This document shows, one piece after another, positions 45,228-56,975 of a DNA stretch of 64,000 nt. The notes under the pieces are model-generated. The model did no database searches. It was not told the origin of the DNA and worked only from the letters and a program-made list of their open reading frames with translations. Each line of letters opens with the position of its first letter. Within the stretch, counting starts at the first letter, position 1. Source of the DNA: Littorina saxatilis (Eukaryota; Mollusca; Gastropoda; Littorinimorpha; Littorinidae); the NCBI RefSeq assembly GCF_037325665.1, contig NC_090251.1, positions 30,295,326-30,359,325 on the forward strand, written 5' to 3'. The translations under genes were made by a program, and so were the position numbers.

Positions 45228-45880
45228 TATATATATATATCATGTTGAGCTCTCACAGAAAATACAGAAGCATTTAGTTGCGTTCTAATCCAAAAGCATC
45301 AATCCTCTAGGTTGTACTGAAACGGACATACTGTCACGCGGCAACACATTTTAACTATGATATCCGTCCATTTTTTTCTCTCGGTGAAGGTTAAAGTGAA
45401 CTATAACAATATCAACCACTTTATTGTCAAACAGAATGAACACATTAGACAAGTAACTGCAATCGATCAGTTTTGTAGAGAACATAAATTGTCTCCAGTG
45501 CTTGTCAAGTAAGTTATTGAACGTTTTTAGGACACGTGTGACGTTTTCATCTTTCGCCGTGTTGATATTTCGCTTCTCGGCCTCGTTGATCTAGTATAAA
45601 CTCTACACTGAACAAAAAACCACCCTTCGATAGTACTGATGAGCGACCTTGTGTACCTTACATTCATGGGGCCAACTTTGTCCAACCAATTTGTTTTATT
45701 TAACTTAGAAATTTGATTCATCCTAAAATGTTTTCCTTCTTACTCAAGGGACGTAACCACTCAGTACACGTTTTAAAAGAATTCGATTTTGGGGGTGAAA
45801 TCTATTACATTTTACCACCAATTTTCTTCACATGCAAGAAACTGACATGCTTTTCGTCCATAAATAATTTCACTTCTTAA
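45228..45880. other. No gene or recognised repeat seen
   Basis: AT-rich stretch without conserved coding sequence. It may hold more of the LINE fragment to its right. Confidence 0.3.
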
Positions 45881-45899
45881 TTTTACCAGGAAACAACAT

Positions 45900-46110
45900 T
45901 TCAGTCTTGAGTATATCATATGTCGAGGGGGAAATATGTACACAGGCGAAAGATGAAATCGTGACACCTGCTCCCGACACAATGTTGGGTGGCAAATTGT
46001 TCCATTTATTCACAACACGATCAGTAAAGAAGTTTGCATACAGGCATCATTTAATGCATATAGTTCAACATTACCCCCAAAAGCAATCAACGACTGAAAT
46101 GTTTGTAAAC
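45900..46110 (-). repeat. LINE fragment (C-terminal end of a reverse transcriptase ORF)
   Basis: The minus strand reads NFFTDRVVNKWNNLPPNIVS. This resembles the tail of CR1/L2/Jockey-type ORF2 proteins, where F...RVVN.WN.LP..V is common. Upstream RT motifs are missing, so it is a 5'-truncated relic. Confidence 0.45.
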
Positions 46111-46444
46111 TTCAGAAGTTAACTGCAATCGACTGTGCAAAACCGAAAGAACACGAGAGTAACTCGCGAGAAGCGCACGAAGTGATGACGTCACACAGGT
46201 GGGCGGTTTCATTCCTTAAATGAAAAATCGAGATCCGTGTTATGTAACTGAAACATAACAAATTAAAAAAACTTCACCAAACATACAAACAAACAAATGT
46301 AACATTAGCAAACATAAACATAAACACTCAGAAAATACTGCAACAATTTTGATGAAGTTTATATATGCATTATTTCCCTAATCGCCGTAGGGGGGTAAGT
46401 GGCGTAAGTGGGAAAGCACCGCAGGTCAGAGGCACGGTTAACTT

Positions 46445-46696
46445 TTGTCGAGCTTGGTCCCAACTAGAATGGGTGACACGAAGAGCGCCGCAGCAAAGGC
46501 AAAGTTTAAGTTGATCGAGCTTGGTTCCAACATCATTGGTGTTAACCCTTGTAACTCAAAAATCATTACTGCATTAGTATTCGTCTCCCATCTTCAACCC
46601 CTTATAGCTGCTACCCTAGCTGCTAGGGTCATTAAAGCGGATAGCGGACATTCTAACCTCCTGGGAACTGACGAAGAAGAACAAACAGTAGTATGA
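46445..46696 (+). CDS. Unidentified 83-codon open frame, doubtful
   Basis: It reads MGDTKSAAAKAKFKLIELGS from an internal Met. GTCGAGCTTGGTCCCAACTA and ATCGAGCTTGGTTCCAACAT are near-copies 60 bases apart inside it. No family, splice signal or signal peptide is recognised. It is probably not a gene. Confidence 0.12.
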   Translation: MSSLVPTRMGDTKSAAAKAKFKLIELGSNIIGVNPCNSKIITALVFVSHLQPLIAATLAARVIKADSGHSNLLGTDEEEQTVV

Positions 46697-46860
46697 AAGA
46701 GCATGCACATTTTAATCAAACATATCATCGGACCCCACGCTGACTTCTCATTATTATAAAAGCGGTATCTTAGATACACACACGGTTATCCTCTAGTGAC
46801 TTCTGACGTTCTTTCTCGCATCTCAGTACCTGGTATTGAAGTAGCCGGCTGGTCCCAGGA

Positions 46861-46965
46861 ATAATAATAATAATAATAATAACGATTACTTATATAGCGC
46901 GTAAACCTCGTGGTGACGAGCCCAGAGCGCTTTACACTCTGGGCTCTGGGCTCGTCACCACGGCG
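46861..46965 (-). repeat. Retroposon tail with a perfect 19-bp hairpin
   Basis: (AAT)n, then TTATATAGCGCGTAAACC, is an inverse tail of the type at 7530. CGTGGTGACGAGCCCAGAG (46909-46927) is perfectly inverted at 46944-46962 with a 16-base loop. Confidence 0.6.
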
Positions 46966-47183
46966 GTAGTACTTGTTTGTGCACCAAAGCTGCATTCGTA
47001 GGCTGAAACTTAGTTTGGGCCTCTGTTGTAGTGGTAGCAGCCCCACAAAGTTGCTTACAGATTACCGATTTCAAAACAAACAGACAAAACATATTTAAAC
47101 AAGTATTTAAACATAATTATATTAAAGTAAAACTAGAACTTGACAACAACAAAACCCAAAAGAGATACAATTAAAAAATAACA

Positions 47184-47717
47184 ATGTATAGAAACGTAGA
47201 AATGACAGAAGGACGACCGCACAGGACTGCATTTGTGCCAGTACTTGTACTCCTGCTGGCTGACGCGAGTACCCGCGGCTCGGCAGGAACAAGCGGCTCA
47301 TCTTGTGAACTGCAGACAACGAACCTGTGGTCACGTATGGATTTCTGGGGCCAGAAGATTGACAACAGGGTGCCCCGAACTCAGAGCACCAAAGTTTCTG
47401 CCCAAGAATGTCAGCTTTGGTTTAAAACCAAGTTCTGCCGCCAAGGTGGCGTCCTTCGTAGAATTAAGGGCACCGCGACATACACCACAAGCAACAAGTT
47501 GTGCTACGAATATCACTACCTGACAAAATGGTCACAAACAGTATACAACTGCCTGCTGTACCTCAACCCGAGTATGCACCATCAGCAAGCTGACGGAGCA
47601 CATCGAAGCTCAAAGCATGCTTTAAAAAAAAGGAAAGAGAGAATGCATAGGCCTTCTGTCTTAACAGGTCTTATTACGCCTTTGATTGAAGGGGAAGCTG
47701 AAAAACCGTGTTCCTAG
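47184..47717 (+). CDS. Unidentified open frame of up to 177 codons
   Basis: The longest non-repetitive open frame in the 3' half with fairly balanced composition. A weakly hydrophobic stretch (FVPVLVLLLADAS) lies near residue 20, and Cys residues are scattered through CQLWFKTKFC and LCYEYHYLTKW. No family is recognised. It could be an exon, a decayed gene piece or chance. Upstream, TTGCTTACAGATTACCGATT resembles the acceptor-like sequence at 49880. Confidence 0.2.
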   Translation: MYRNVEMTEGRPHRTAFVPVLVLLLADASTRGSAGTSGSSCELQTTNLWSRMDFWGQKIDNRVPRTQSTKVSAQECQLWFKTKFCRQGGVLRRIKGTATYTTSNKLCYEYHYLTKWSQTVYNCLLYLNPSMHHQQADGAHRSSKHALKKRKERMHRPSVLTGLITPLIEGEAEKPCS

Positions 47718-47953
47718 CAACCCATTTTCGAGCGTTACGCCCTCACGGCTTTTGATGTATGCGTGTTTAGGTGGTATCAGCCATCTGCACTTATGGTAGT
47801 GTGGAAGGGGTTCGATACTATCACGATAGAATGTGTGCGTGTGCATGTAAGTGTGTATGCAGAGGTATGCATGCGAGTGATTTACATGAGAAATAAACTT
47901 GAAAACGAAAAAGCGCGTTCTGTCTCTTTGAAAATAGCCTGTGAGTGTCTGAG

Positions 47954-48010
47954 GAATACAATACAATACAATACAATACAATACAATAATCTTTATTCAT
48001 CTCTAAAAGA
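47954..48010 (-). repeat. (AATAC)n repeat and retroposon tail
   Basis: About seven AATAC units, then AATCTTTATTCATCTCTAAA, which in reverse looks like a LINE 3' terminus running into a simple tail. Confidence 0.5.
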
Positions 48011-48356
48011 GAAATTACACGCTTGACTGTGTGTCTGCAAAATCAATCAACCAATCAATCAAACTGGACATTCTGTATGTACTTTATTACAACATGTGTT
48101 AGCACAAATCTCCAAAAGTTTGAAGGCAATGCGTTAGCGAGTTACTCAAATGTACCATTTTTTGTCTCATTACCCCCTAAAACGGCTTCAAAAACTGCCT
48201 TATATGCCTGCTGAGAGGATTGACACCTACACCGCTCAGCATGCCATAGCGTCCATGTTAGACAAGATATGTGAACAAAACTGACTGATTTGGATGCAGA
48301 TTTGATTGTCACAAGTTCTGTCTGAGGACATGCTAAACATGTGTCGTTTTAGCAGC

Positions 48357-48590
48357 CTCCACACACACACACATACACTTACGCACACGCACATACACAC
48401 ATCCACCCACTCTCTCTCTCTCTCTCTCTTATACAAACGGATACACACCCAAACACACACACACCCACACCCACACACACACACACATGCACATACGCAC
48501 GCATGCCGCACGCAGGCACACCCACACACACATTGACTCACACAAATCTCATACACACAAAACACACACTCATACGCACATAGACCGGCA
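48357..48590. repeat. CA-rich segment related to the intron 19 tract
   Basis: CATACACTTACGCACACGCA, CCACCCACTCTCTCTCTCTC, TCTTATACAAACGG and TACACACAAAACACACACTC occur in the same order at about 36300-36680. It is therefore a copied block, more than an independent microsatellite. Confidence 0.6.
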
Positions 48591-49330
48591 CGGTTGGCCT
48601 AATGGTAAGGCGTCCGCCCCGTGAGTCGGGACGGTCGTGGGGCGGTTCGAACCCCGGCCGGGTCATACCTAAGACTTTACTCAAAATTGACAATCTAGTG
48701 GCTGCTCCGCCTGGCGTCTGGCATTATGGGGTTAGTGCTAGGACTGGTTGGTCCGGTGTAACACGAGAAAATTACTCCCACGAGATTTTTACTCCGGAGT
48801 AAACATTTCGTACGAAAAAGTTACTCCCTTCACGAAAAAAGCACTCCCCCATTACACGAGAAAATTACTCCCCAAGACAGGTGAGTTCCGAGTAAACATT
48901 TCGTACAAAAATGTTACTCCCCTGACGAATAAATAACGAATAAATTACTTCACCCCAACACAAGCAATTTAACTTCCCATGCCAGGTGTACGACATTTTT
49001 ACTCCCTTGTCCCCTGTTAGTTTTGGTGGTGGAAGGGGTGGAAGGAGGGTAGCGCGACATTTGTGTGTGCGAGATCACTTATTGGCATTATCCCTTCGCC
49101 CGCATCCCATTTTTGCGTACGAAATTTTTACTGGAAGTAAAAAAAATGGGGAGTAAAAATTTCGTGGAGGGAGTAATTTTTTCGTGCCTTGGGGAGTTCT
49201 TTTCTCGTACGAAAAGTGTACTCGGAGTAAGAATTTCGTACGAAATATTTACTCCGGAGTAAATTTTTCGTGGAGTAAAAATTTCGTGTTACACCGGTGT
49301 CAGAATAATGTGACTGGGTGAGACTCAATG
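48588..49330 (+). repeat. SINE family D interrupted by a TIR element
   Basis: The head (CGGCACGGTTGGCCTAATGG) and body (TGGCATTATGGGGTTAGTGC) run to 48758 and resume at 49294 with CCGGTGTCAGAATAATGTGA before fading near 49330. The head carries small insertions relative to 23458-23764, so it is an older copy. Confidence 0.7.
48759..49293. mobile_element. Palindrome-built TIR element inserted in the SINE
   Basis: CCGGTG occurs on both sides (48753-48758 and 49294-49299) and once in intact SINE copies. The ends are TAACACGAGAAAATTACTCC and the inverse of TAACACGAAATTTTTACTCC. Inverted arms continue for about 75 bp. Within the arms, TTTACTCCGGAGTAAA and TTTCGTACGAAA are themselves perfect palindromes, repeated in variant form. 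It is 535 bp with no coding frame. Confidence 0.8.
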
Positions 49331-49683
49331 TCAACGCGGGAACCTTGATTTTGCGAATCGTTGATTTTGGGGGGTGTCTGTGTTGTAGGTACCACTGTAT
49401 CGACACTACGTCATGTAAACTCACTCTTTTTCTCTGAATAAGTTAGGGGAATAAACGGCCTTTCCAGTCATATAATTGGTTTTACGATAAACGGCCTCAT
49501 CAGAAAGATCTGCCCTCAAACGCATCTGTAAAGTTTTTTTATGACGAGTATATAGTGTAGAATTGAAATACTTGTTCAACATCCCTAAATTATTGCTGTT
49601 CATGCACTAGAACCGCCATATTAAAGAACGTTTCGTCGTCGAAAAGAAACCCAAACACTACGGCCACCATTTTTGTTTTCCAG

Positions 49684-50022
49684 TGTACTAGCTTACAGAG
49701 CCGCCGCAGGGCGCTTCACAGCGCCCGCCGTGAGAACCGCGTTTCATTGGCGCGACGGTAAAACGTTCTGGAACGACTTTGTTGCGAAACGGCCTGCTGG
49801 TGATAGCTCTCCGCACGGCCGTGTTGAATGCCTGTCGTTCTACGGCAGTGCCTGATGGTGGTCGCTGTCCCGCGACGGTGCTTACAGATCGCCGATTTCA
49901 ACAAAACCAACAGGAAGAGGAGCTGGCCAGACCCCACCCCAGTGGCCAGAAAACTCTACGGCAGTCTGGAGGACCTGCGGCGCACTGCCACCTTCATCGC
50001 AGAGACTGGAATGTCCATTTGA
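49684..50022 (+). pseudogene. Exon-like GC-rich segments, possible gene remnant
   Basis: TTTGTTTTCCAG ends at 49683, followed by an open stretch with AFHWRDGKTFWNDFVAKRPA and HGRVECLSFYGS. That spacing of aromatics, Gly and Cys recalls a C-type lectin domain, only weakly. A second acceptor-like CGGTGCTTACAG precedes an open frame with DFNKTNRKRSWPDPTPVARK and LRRTATFIAETGMSI-stop. The two are not clearly joined. It could be a decayed gene or two exons of an unknown gene. Confidence 0.2.
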
Positions 50023-50728
50023 CGAAGTTTTCAAAATGATGTGAGATGTTGATAAAACACTTTGAAAATGATCGTTTTTCTGCAAGAAAAAGGTTGACAA
50101 TGACAACATTACATCGCACAATGTTTCTATGGTGTTCAAAGTACCTGAAAATGCTGAGAAAACAAAACACCTTTTTCGGAGAAAAAATTGTCGTGCCATC
50201 TCTGACCTTAGATAGACGTTTTCGGGAAAAAATAACTCTTGTCAGGATTTTCAAGCCTTGTGGAAGAGGTGCGTCCCCGCTGCTTCAGTGACCCAGCCAT
50301 TAACACGTGGTCGACCAGTTAATACCGTCCATCTTAGCATATAACCACGTCATGTCCTAAATAGACACTGGTTCTGGGGACAGAAAAACCAAGTTAGCCA
50401 GCGTAAAACTGCCCAGCAATCGCAGCTAATATCTCACTCCGATGTGTATGTGGTGCATTGTCCGCTTCATATGACCCCTTTTCTTTAAAAAAAAATTAGA
50501 CACATCGGAGTTTACAATTTGTTGAGGCAATGACCGTTTGTTCCGAGAGATCGCCGCCGACGACGTGTTTTGCTGATGAAAACACATGAGTTTCGCTTGA
50601 GGTCACGTGAATTTGGGAAACACGTGTGCTCAGCTATTACTGCAGGCCATCGCCAGTGAATCGTAGTTCCTATGTGCAGATTCCGAAAGAAAAAGGCATC
50701 ATCATTATCTCTGTACAATACACCTCTT
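50023..50728. other. No gene or recognised repeat seen
   Basis: Mixed-composition sequence with short open frames only, and a (TTC)n run at its right end that belongs to the next LINE tail. Confidence 0.35.
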
Positions 50729-51572
50729 CTTCTTCTTCTTCTTCCATTAGACGCCCAGGGTCAACGTTCTGACTATTAATGGCGCTTTGGAGGGTTGCGA
50801 GGAAAAGATTTAAAATTTTTTGTAAAAAAATAAAAAATAAAATACAAAGAAGAACGAAAGAAAGAAAAGAAAGAAAATACTAATCTTGCAGGAGAAGGGC
50901 AGACCACACAGCATTTTCAAGTCTCGGGCTAGACCAAGCCGGCGGCCGTAGCGGTTGCAGGGGTTAAACCCTTACCGGTACTGCCCTGGCCTTCATCATC
51001 GACCCTACTTACTGGTGGCCTAGGGTTAGTTGGGGTTTTGTTTACAGGTGCAGGTGGTGGTGGGATGCTCTGGAAGTGAAGGCGGCTGCTGTCACCGCGC
51101 TGACAACGTCCTCCGGAAGCTCGTTCCACTCCCTGATGGTTCTTGGGAGGAAGCTGTTCAGTCTGGCATCGGTCTTGCTTGGGATCCTCAGTGTTGAAGG
51201 CTCTGGTGTTGGTTCTTGAGCTTCTTCTTGTTCTGCATGGGAGGTGTTTGAGCTCGTCGCAGTTGACCATGACGAGGTTGTTGGTGATCTTGTACAGCAT
51301 GCACAGTCTGGACGTCCGTCTGCGTTGCTCAAGAGAGGGCCACTGAAGGGTCTGCAGCATCTCTCCGACACTTGAGGTGTTGCGATGTCGGTGGAGAACG
51401 TAGCGCGCTGCCCTGCGCTGGACGGCTTCGATCTTGGCGATGTTCTTCTGTGAGGAGGGGTCCCAGGCCGTGCATGCGTACTCCAGCAAAGGTCGCACAA
51501 GGGACTTGTAGGCCAGCTCCTTGGTGTGGACTGCTCCTATCTTGAGGTTCCTGCGAAGGAATCCTCGTAGTC
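50729..51572 (-). repeat. 5'-truncated LINE, end of ORF2 and 3' tail
   Basis: The minus strand reads LVRPLLEYACTAWDPSSQKN, KIEAVQRRAARYVL and LQWPSLEQRRRTSRLCMLYK. After a shift of frame near TNTRAFNT it continues in KTDARLNSFLPRTIREWNEL, PEDVVSAVTAAAFTSRA. This is the typical C-terminal region of Jockey/CR1-group reverse transcriptases. The 3' part ends TGACCCTGGGCGTCTAATGG plus (AAG)n. Catalytic RT motifs are absent because of 5' truncation. Confidence 0.8.
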
Positions 51573-51820
51573 AGTTATTCGATTGTTGAAATTTACTGGT
51601 CAAGCGCGTGTTATTGGCTGGGTCTCTAAAGCAGAGCCGTAACTCGTCAACAATGCTTGGAAATCCTGACAGAGGTATTTCCGAACATCGTCAATTGCCT
51701 TAGGAACAAAGCGTGGCACAACAACTGCGCTAAAAATACTGATACTGACGCTGGGTGGATCGCCTGTGCTGTGATCGCCTGTATCTTGTTGGTCACTGGC
51801 GGTCACTAACTAACAGCGTA

Positions 51821-53437
51821 CAGTCCCCGGCAAAAGAAACGCAACTCATTCGCGCCCGCTGTTGCGAGTGATTTTTCGTCATTTTCAAATTGTCGTAAAA
51901 TATGAACCAGATAAGATAAATCAAAAAGAAAAACAGATTCGTAGAGGATAATTTACTGGCTGTACGACAAGTGCATAGTATTTAATCGTTTTTATCGTTT
52001 ACTTGTTCATAAATTGTGTTAAACAGGGTAGGGGTCAAGCGAGTCGTGATTGCAGGCAAACGTGTCTCTTCAACATGCTGAGAAAATCGTAAAAAATGCA
52101 AAATAAATTACAAAAAAATAATATTTTTGGAGGAAATTCATTTCTCAACAGCACCATTTAATTAGAATTATTCGCCAAAGCGTATAAGACTAAAATAAAT
52201 GAGCAAAGATCACTTAGACAGTGTTAAAAAGAGTTGTTTGGCAAAAGCTTATTCGCACGGAATCGACGTGATGATTTCTTTAAAAAAAACCAGGTGTTAT
52301 TTGCGACCAAGTGTCTGATCTACACGATCAAACTATAACTAGAAACAAAAAAGTGTGGTTTTTAAAATGTTTTTTTTTTTTTACATCGATTGAATAGCGA
52401 TAGTGATTCGTATGAAAATACTATCAAGCGTGTGTGTGAGTTGTGGTTGTGCCTTCAGGCGGGCGGGCCGACGTGTGCATGTGTGTCCGTGCGTCTGTCC
52501 GTGTATGTTTGTGCGTGCGTGCATGAGTGTTTGTGTGTGCGTGTGTCTTTCAGTGTGTCTGTGTCCGTTGTTTTAAATGTGAGAAATATAACTTTGGAGA
52601 AATAGTGACAGACAAACTGCTTGGGACAGCGATCATCAAAGTGACAGTTGGTGTCCATTTTAGCACTGCGTAGCGCTCCTGCACATCGCGACTATGTTCG
52701 TTTATCTGTCTTTTCGTTTTTCTGTATGTATGAATGTGCGTGTCTGTGTGTGTGTATGCATATGCGTGTGTGTATTTGTGTGCATGTGTGTGTAAATATG
52801 TGTTGAGGGAGGGCTTCATTTGCGTTTGGCTTCACTAGTATTTCCATACGAATCACTATCGCTAATCGATCGATGTAAAAAAAAATATATTTAAAAATCC
52901 GCACTTTTTTGTTTCTAGTTATAGTTTGATCGAGTAGATCAGACACTTGGCCACAAATAACACCTGTTGTTTTTAAAGAAATCATCACGTCGATTCCGTG
53001 CGAATAAGCTTTTGCCAAACAACCCTTTTTAACACTGTCTAAGTGATCTTTGCTCATTTATTTTAGTCTTATACGCTTTGGCGAATAATTCTAATTAAAT
53101 GGTGCTGTTGAGAAATGAATTTCCTCCAAAACTGTTATTTTTTTGTAATTTATTTTGCATTTTTACGATTTTCTCAGCATGTTGAAGGGACACGTTTGCC
53201 TGCAATCACGATTCGCTTGAACCCTACCCTGTTTAACACAATTTATGAACAAGTAAACGATAAAAATGATTAAATACTATGCATTTGTCGTACAGCCAGT
53301 AAATTATCCTCTACGAATCTGTTTTTCTTTTTGATTTATCTTATCTGGTTCATATTTTACGACAATTTGAAAATGACGAAAAATCACTCGCAACAGCGGG
53401 CGCGAATGAGTTGCGTTTCTTTCGCCGCCGGGGACTG
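51821..53437. mobile_element. Fold-back element with about 600-bp inverted arms
   Basis: CAGTCCCCGGCAAAAGAAAC at the left and its inverse at the right (GCCGCCGGGGACTG) start arms that match from 51821 to about 52423 and from about 52836 to 53437. Landmarks include CGCAACTCATTCGCGCCCGC, GATTCGTAGAGGATAATTTA and CGATAGTGATTCGTATG. TA flanks both ends (51819-51820 and 53438-53439), as in Tc1/mariner-type insertion. The 410-bp centre has GT-rich runs and no transposase. A few small differences separate the arms. Confidence 0.85.
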
Positions 53438-53892
53438 TACAGTAGCCAAAGGTTTGAACCATGAGTTACAAAGACTGACCACAAGGATGGAGTAATCTCT
53501 CTTGTACAAATCGACAGAGAGTATCGCGGACACGATTAGAATACAGAAGGCATGTCCAGATAAAAAAAAAGGTTTGCAATAAATTTAAAGAACAAAGATG
53601 AGTTTCAAATGCACAAATTTGTAATACCTACTTTGAAGGGATCATTGTGTGCAAAAAAAAACTTAGTTTTGCTGCATATGTTTAAAGTAATATTTAACCC
53701 GAATATCAAGTGCAGGTATTATCTAGGTCGGTTATCTAAAATCGAATTTGTAATATCAAGAACAATTTTTAACGCGCGCGCGCCCTGGAATCTAGGTAGA
53801 GCGCGGAAAAAAACCCCAATAGGGAGATAAAAACTTCTGCTGCGAGTGTTCTGAAACACTGCATGTGTCTGCACTGTTAAACGTATTCATTT

Positions 53893-53955
53893 ATTTTATT
53901 ATTCTCTTTATTTATATAGCGCCTTATCCGAAGTTCAAAGCGCTTTATTCATCAA
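53893..53955 (-). repeat. Retroposon tail with TATATAGCGC motif
   Basis: On the minus strand AAAGCGCTTTGAACTTCGGA, then TAAGGCGCTATATAAATAAA, matches the 3' end of the SINE at 1690-2873. Only the tail is present. Confidence 0.5.
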
Positions 53956-54237
53956 AAACTGGTTTTTCACAAGAACTCACCACCAAATGCACACACAAAT
54001 ACACACACACACAAACACACCCGACACAACTTTTCCCCTTCTTTTTGTCATACGAGACAAGTACAGTTAAAATTATGATTATCATCTCCAGTCCTGTGGG
54101 CACATTTTTTCTCTCGAAATGATTATCATATATTGTTTCCCTCTTTTCTTTGTTTGATTACTGTTTGGTTTTTGATTGTTTAATTGAGTGTTTGTGTCTT
54201 TTCAATGTTACTGGACGTTTGTTTAAAGCCGTACAAA

Positions 54238-54640
54238 GAAGACAGACACAGAGAGACTGAAAGAAAGAGAGAGAGAGAGAGACAGACAGAGAGACAGAGA
54301 GAGACTGAAAGAAAGAGAGAGAGAGAGAGACAGACAGAGAGACAGAGAGAGACTGAAAGAAAAAAGAGAGACAGACAGACAGAGAGACAGAGAGAGACTG
54401 AAAGAAAGAGAGAGAGAGACAGACAGAGAGACAGAGAGAGACTGAAAGAAAGAGAGAGACAGACAGACAGACTGGAGACACAGTGAGAGACTGAAAGAAA
54501 GAGAGAGAGAGTGTATGTGTATGTGTGTGTGTGTGTGTATGCGTGTGTGCCGGTGTGTGTGTGTGGTGTGTGTGTGTTTTTGTTTATGTGTGTGTGTGTG
54601 TGTGTGTGTGAGTGCGTGCGTGGGTGCATGCGCGCGCGTG
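54238..54640. repeat. Compound (GA)n/(ACAG)n/(GT)n tract
   Basis: Five units of GAGAGACTGAAAGAAAGAGA separated by GACAGACAGAGAGACAG runs, then a GT/GC-rich tract to about 54640. The open frames on both strands are simple-sequence artefacts. Confidence 0.8.
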
Positions 54641-55272
54641 TCAGTTGAGGCGGCACTGTCACGCTCTCATTAACCAACCAATTGTGTTGAAAGTTTGGTA
54701 AAGTAATCTTCGACGAAGCCCGGACTTTAGTATTGTATTTCAGCTTGAAGGCTTAAAATTTAATTAATGAGTTTGCTCATTAAAGTTGTCATTAAAATCA
54801 ATTTTTTGCAAACAGAGTCAAAATTGATTGCATCGTATTCTTCATCAAATTCTGACTCCGAAAATATATACATATGTCATGTTTACACTTAAAATGTGAT
54901 CACAATTAACGAAAATATGTTAATTAGTACTACGGTTAAAATTTCAGAAATCGATTCAAAAATTATTTTATCTGATCCTTTATCATTTTCTGATTCAAAA
55001 AAACATATATATAGGATATGTTTTATTCAAAACATGCTCAGAAAATTAAAAAGAATACAGAAAAGCGCGCTTTCCTGCTCAGCGCAATACGCTACCGTGC
55101 TATTCTGACTTGTCGCTTTTACTTCGTTTAACACGTGAAAAGTGAGCGATTTTCTTCTCGCAGGGATTGACGAGCCTGTCCTGTCTTCGTGAAAAAATGC
55201 AGTGCGTTCAGTTTCATTCTGTGAGTTAGACAGCTTGACTAAATGTAGTAATTTCGCCTCACGCGACTTGTT
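54640..55272 (+). repeat. Subterminal-inverted-repeat family, copy C (5' part missing)
   Basis: Starts within GTTGAGGCGGCACTGTCACG and ends CGCCTCACGCGACTTGTT. More diverged than the others. GATTGACGAGCCTGTCCTG at 55164 replaces part of the usual sequence. Confidence 0.7.
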
Positions 55273-55611
55273 ATGATTATAGTGAACTGAGGTATTCATG
55301 AAAGCGGATTGATCATTTTGTTTAGATCCTACCTCGTACACAAAATCAGGGAAGCCGAGTCAAGCAATATAGCTGCCTTCCTTAGTTTATAAACCTGTCA
55401 AAACTGGCAACCACTAAATCTCGAAATTAGCTCATAGAATGTTTTGTTCAGAGATCGGGGAAGACCATAGTATATTTGCTTTGTGGAGTTTTTGGCAGAC
55501 GAAACGTGCCACCATTTTGACGCAAGTTCTTTGTAGTAAACTGCATCAAAAGGTTGTATTCAAAACACGGATAAGGTATCAAGGTAGCACATTTTAGTAA
55601 GGTCCGCATTT

Positions 55612-56495
55612 TTTATATTTAGTCAAGTTTTGACTAAATATTTTAACATCGAGGGGGAATCGAAACGAGGGTCGTGGTGTATGTGCGGGTGTGTGTGTGT
55701 GTGTCTGTGTGTCTGTGTGTGTGTGTGTGTGTGTAGAGCGATTCAGACTAAACTACTGGACCGATCTTTATGAAATTTGACATGAGAGTTCCTGGGTATG
55801 AAATCCCCGAACGTTTTTTTCATTTTTTTGATAAATGTCTTTGATGACGTCATATCCGGCTTTTCGTGAAAGTTGAGGCGGCACTGTCACGCCCTCATTT
55901 TTCAACCAAATTGGTTGAAATTTTGGTCAAGTAATCTTCGACAAAGCCCGGACTTCGGTATTGCATTTCAGCTTGGTGGCTTAAAAATTAATTAATGACT
56001 TTGGTCATTAAAAATCTGAAAATTGTAAAAAAAAATAAAAATTTATAAAACGATCCAAATTTACGTTTATCTTATTCTCCATCATTTGCTGATTCCAAAA
56101 ACATATAAATATGTTATATTCGGATTAAAAACAAGCTCTGAAAATTAAATATATAAAAATTATTATCAAAATTAAATTGTCGAAATCAATTTAAAAACAC
56201 TTTCATCTTATTCCTTGTCGGTTCCTGATTCCAAAAACATATAGATATGATATGTTTGGATTAAAAACACGCTCAGAAAGTTAAAACAAAGAGAGGTACA
56301 GAAAAGCGTGCTATCCTTCTTAGCGCAACTACTACCCCGCTCTTCTTGTCAATTTCACTGCCTTTACCATGAGCGGTGGACTGACGATGCTACGAGTATA
56401 CGGTCTTGCTGAAAAATGGCATTGCGTTCAGTTTCATTCTGTGAGTTCGACAGCTACTTGACTAAATATTGTATTTTCGCCTTACGCGACTTGTT
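55612..56495 (+). repeat. Subterminal-inverted-repeat family, copy D
   Basis: A full-length copy with TATTTAGTCAAGTTTTGACT at the start, a GT tract, GATGACGTCATATCCGGC, and CGCCTTACGCGACTTGTT at the end. It is closely similar to copy B. Confidence 0.8.
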
Positions 56496-56700
56496 ATACC
56501 CTCCTATCGATTGTATAAGAATTCCCAACTATGAACGTTTTGCCAGATTACGATGAAATAACATTTGTTTGTCCCTAGATGAAGCATATCGATGTTTGAT
56601 CAGATTCACAGATTTATATTAGATAGCAAACGTTTTTGTTACGATTGTATGATTAATGATATTTTTTCAGAACATTAAACTGATCTGTAGTGAATGCATT

Positions 56701-56975
<275 letters not shown>

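Noticed and set aside
54180-54677. 165-codon frame on the minus strand
   Set aside because: It follows compound GA/GT repeats with period-driven composition.
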